This document shows, one piece after another, positions 60,421 through 64,000 of a stretch of 64,000 bases of DNA. Origin of the DNA: Carya illinoinensis. Its lineage: Eukaryota > Streptophyta > Magnoliopsida > Fagales > Juglandaceae. The notes under the pieces are model-generated. The model saw only the letters and a program-made list of their open reading frames with translations. It was not told the origin of the DNA and made no database searches. How positions within the stretch are numbered: the stretch's first letter is position 1; each line of letters opens with the position of its first letter. The translations under genes were made by a program, and so were the position numbers. The stretch lies in NCBI RefSeq assembly GCF_018687715.1, contig NC_056758.1, positions 40,581,467 through 40,645,466 of the forward strand, given 5' to 3'.

Positions 60421-63400
60421 ATTTTTTTTTCCTTCAAAGTTGAGAATAACTTTCATTAATCAAACAGAGTTCAAAATACATATTACTCAAACTAGAAAGC
60501 TGTAAATTATAAATCTATACTAGGCGGATCCTTTCCACTATGGAAATTCAACAAACAGTCTGAAATCTTAGTACTGGGTATATCTCTAAACACTGAGTTT
60601 GTAGAAGCCCACTGCGCAATGGAATGCACACATCGGTTCTGAGTCCGATGAATTTTTACTGCTGTCTATGAATCAAACTTGTTGAGGAGCATCTTTGCAT
60701 CTCTGATCAGACCATGAATAAGCCAATCTAAAATTTTGTTGTGGTCTAGCAATGCTGAAATTACTACTGGGAGTCACCTTCTAGAATGATGTTTTTCCAC
60801 TGTTTTTCCAAAGCAAGCCGAGTTCCAAGAAAAGCAGCTAGGGCCTCTCCACAATTTGAATTGTAAGATCTAGTGAATTCTATTTTACAGCCAACTATGA
60901 TCCCTAAATGATCTCTTCCTACTGTTGTTGTCGTGCCTCCTGATAGGCAGATTGCTACATCAAATGAGATTGAAATCTGACCTAAAGGAGGTGGTTTCCA
61001 TTCAAGATTGTTGTGTCCATCAAAAGTTTCCCAAGCTCTGCTGTGTTCTTTGAAGTTTTTGAGGACGTTACTCACAAAGTTATTTATGGACAAAGGTTGG
61101 GAGCCATGAGTAATCTGATTCCTATAAAACCAGAGGTCGTCCATTGCTACTATAGCAAAGATTTGGAAATTATGGGCCTTGTGGATAGGTATATGTAACT
61201 TCCTCTCAGGTCCAATGATGGAAAGAATCCAGTTGGTGATATTATGATCTGAAAGACTTTCAATATCCAAGGGCCATAGGGATTGCCTCCAAAGAATTCT
61301 CGAGTATGCACAAGAGAGAAACAAATGAGAGGTGGTTTCTTCTGAGGAGAAACAGATTGGACATGGTATTTGGTCATCATTTAAGGGAATGTATTGATTA
61401 AGTAATGACCTGGTGGGAAGAATGTTATTGAGAACTTTCCAAGTGAACAGTTTAAGGCGGTCTTGTATGTGCATCTTCCACAGATTTCTCCAAGTGTGTG
61501 AAGAAAGAGAATTGTTATGAATATGGGAAGAGATACTAAGAGCAGCATAAGCTGACTTAATAGAGAAGATACCACTAGAGTGGTGAAGCCATTTAATGTT
61601 GTCTCTCAGATTGTAAAACTCATATTGAGCAAAAGGAATTCTTTCAATTTCATTTACAGTCTCTTCAGAGAAAAGGGCTTGTAGTAACAGGGTATTCCAA
61701 ACTCTTGGATTCTCTAAAGTTAGCTCCGAAACTCTTAGTGACAAATCCCTTTGGTGATTAGAAGAAGAAGGAGTTGGGATGTTGGGGGGGAGGGGGGGGG
61801 GGAGGGGGGAAGAGTTGGTATCCAAGGATCTTGCCATACTAAGGTGTTGGTGCCATTATTGATTTGATAGCAAAAGCTTGAAGCAAGAAAATCCCTCTGT
61901 TTAACAAGACCTTTCCAGAATCTAGAGTCAGTAGGATGAGTTTGAACTTCAGACCAAGAGCAGTTTTTCAAATATTTATTAGAAAGAACAAGATGCCAGA
62001 GACTTGTGTCTTTTGAGAAGAAAGACCAGCCCATTTTACTCAAGAGTGCTTTGTTGAAAGTGGATGTGATTCTAATTCCAATGCCACCCATCGATTTTGG
62101 CTTACAAATGGACTTCCAGGATTTAGGAGTGAGATTGTGAGATTTTTTAGGGTCAAATCCCCACCAAAATCTCATAAAAGACTTATCAATGTTATTTGAC
62201 AAAGATTTGGGAATGAGGATGGTTGACATTACATAGGCTGGGATAGAACTTGCCACTGATCTAATTAGAGTATTTCTTCCAGCTTGAGAGAGAAGTTTTG
62301 CTTTCCATCCTGTCAACTTATTTTGAATTTTTTCCAAGATGCCATTATAGAAAGATTTGTTATTCTTGTCCAAATTTAGAGGAAGGCCAAGGTATTTGAG
62401 ATTTTTTGGAGAGATTTTGAAATTTATAATATCCCTTACTGCTCTGATGGAATTTGAGGAGGTATTTTTGCTGAAGTGAATGGAAGATTTTGCTTGATTA
62501 ATCTTTTGTCCCGACCAAGAAGTGTATTTATCCAGGCATTTGAGAAAGATGCTTGCATTGTTGACTGAGGCTGCCCCAAAAAGGATTAAATCGTCTGCAA
62601 AAAGAAGATGAGTTATGGAAGGGCCATGTCTCCCAATCCTAGTACCTTGAAGATTTCCCATTCTTTCTTCTCTAGAAATAAGCCTTAAAAGAACCTCACT
62701 ACCAATAATGAAAAGGAAAGGGGAAAGAGGATCTCCTTGTCGCAATCCTCTGGAGGGATGAAGATGACCACATGGTTCACCATTGATAAGAACTGAATAG
62801 GTGACAGTTGATATACACGTCCTAATCCAACTGATCCATGTAGAATGAAAACCTAGACAATCCAAGACTTTGAGAAGAAAATCTCATTCCATGAAGTCAA
62901 AAGCTTTTTCCATATCGATCTTAATTGCCATATTTCCTTTCCTTCTCCTAGATTTTTTCATGAAATGAAAAATTTCCTGAGCTATGATTGTATTCTCTTG
63001 GATGATTTTTCCAGGGATAAAGGCCGATTGATAAGGGGAGATGAATTGATCTAGAACCAACTTTAGACAGTTAGCTAAAATCTTTGCAATGATCTTATAA
63101 CACACATTGGAGAGACCGATTGGTCTAAATTGATGAACAGTATTTGGAGAATCAGTCTTGGGAATAAGAGCTATGTGAGTGTGATTAAGAAGCTGTACAA
63201 ATTCTCCAGTCAAGAAAAAATGCTTAATGACTTTGATAAGATCATTTCCTATGATCTCCCAATAATGCTTGTAGAACAAACCAGTGAAACCATCTAGCCT
63301 TGGTGATTATGATGAAGGTGTTTGTTTAATGGTGGCCAAGATTTCTTCATTTGAGGGAATCTTACAAAGCATTTTATTATCAGCTTGAAAATTTTTTTGT

Positions 63401-64000
63401 GGAAATAATTGATCAAGATCAGCTGTGAGGTCAAGACAAGTCGAACTAAAAGTATGACTGAAGTGATCAAGAAACACGGATTTAATGGTGGCAGGGTTAT
63501 TGATCCATTGATTGGAGGAGTTCTTAATATGTGAGATATCATTTCTCCTCCTTCTTGTGGTGGCAGTCATGTGAAAGAACTTAGTGTTGAGATCAGTGGT
63601 GGTGAGCCAGTTTAGGTGTGATTTTTGTTTCCAAAGAATCTATTCTCTTTTTAGTTGTTCAGAAAGACAAAGCTTCAGATTCTCTTCTCTTTTTAAAGAA
63701 AATTCAATTGGATCTTCTGATTGAATTTGAGCAAGTTGAGAGGTTATGGACTTAATGGAGGTTTGAATATGGCTGAAGTGATCTTTGTTCCAAATACTAA
63801 GAGCCTTGCTGACAGCTTTTAATTTCTTCGAAAATATGCAAGAGGGAGTCCCTGTGACAGGCTTTGTCCAAGTATCTTGAATGACTAAGGCACAAGAAGG
63901 ATCACGAATCCAGAATTCCTCAAATTTGAAAGCTCTCCTAGCTTTCGTGGTGGCTGAGGTGTTGAGCAGAAGGGGTGCATGATCATAAGTATGAATGGGT
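60421..64000 (-). mobile_element. Decayed L1-type LINE with RNase H domain (runs off right edge)
   Basis: Read leftward from the window edge: endonuclease-RT linker (KFEEFWIRDPSCALVI near 63900), RT (HIALIPKTDSPNTVHQFRPI; KIDMEKAFDF; SRGLRQGDPLSPFLFI; catalytic FADDLILF near 62590), the post-RT KALLSKMGW block, the zinc-knuckle-like CPICFSSEETTSHLFLSC near 61330, and an RNase H domain (CGEALAAFLGTRLALE near 60830; HSIAQWAS near 60610). Three in-frame stops (63640-63642, 63307-63309, 62884-62886) and two frameshifts break it: one in the C/G homopolymer at 61787-61810 and one at about 60764. A T-run at 60421-60431 is the poly-A tail. The 5' part lies beyond the window. The RT catalytic motif and most domains remain readable, so the decay is moderate. 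Confidence 0.9.

Noticed and set aside
1..64000. CRISPR arrays, operons, bacterial defence or plasmid functions
   Set aside because: The window is plant nuclear DNA with introns; no regularly spaced repeats or bacterial genes were seen.

Overview
This is nuclear DNA of a flowering plant. The genes are split by introns with GT/AG borders (one GC/AG), the intergenic DNA is AT-rich, and the window holds plant-only families: a PIN auxin carrier, a group IId WRKY factor, a SIAMESE-type CDK inhibitor, a PIRL protein and a choline-monooxygenase-like Rieske enzyme. The protein sequences look like a core eudicot. A woody rosid such as a member of the walnut family would fit, but that is an impression and was not tested. 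Exons were joined by hand from splice signals, reading-frame phase and family similarity; every junction given keeps the frame open.

Layout. (1) 1-12876, + strand: the C-terminal half (579 codons) of an ACA8/9/10-type auto-inhibited Ca2+-ATPase. Its introns are packed with LINE, SINE, foldback and microsatellite DNA. The gene starts left of the window. (2) 13640-18609, - strand: a complete 10-exon choline monooxygenase-like gene. (3) 21228-24878, + strand: a 3-exon PIRL leucine-rich-repeat gene. (4) 27210-27731, - strand: intronless OSTC, an oligosaccharyltransferase subunit. (5) 29938-33099, + strand: a 7-exon UDP-xylose-transporter-like gene. (6) 36534-39654, - strand: a complete 6-exon PIN2 auxin efflux carrier. 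(7) 44559-45724, + strand: a 3-exon group IId WRKY gene with W-boxes upstream. (8) 53249-53584, + strand: an intronless SMR cell-cycle inhibitor. (9) 55873-59095, - strand: 7-exon USE1, an ER SNARE, with a TRIM retrotransposon in intron 2 and a GC-AG intron 5. (10) 60421-64000, - strand: an old L1-type LINE with an RNase H domain, running off the right edge.

The genes do not form one pathway. They are independent housekeeping and regulatory genes, as is normal for a plant chromosome arm. OSTC and USE1 act at the ER, UXT in the Golgi, and ACA and PIN2 at membranes, but no co-regulation is implied. The unexplained structure lies in the non-coding DNA: two short AT-rich repeat families (six and three copies here), several foldback elements, SINE and LINE tails stacked in the ATPase introns, and microsatellites sitting on splice sites. 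I found no evidence of a new defence, metabolic or mobile system. The best leads are the repeat families, the GC-AG intron, and the betaine question raised by the intact choline-monooxygenase-like gene.
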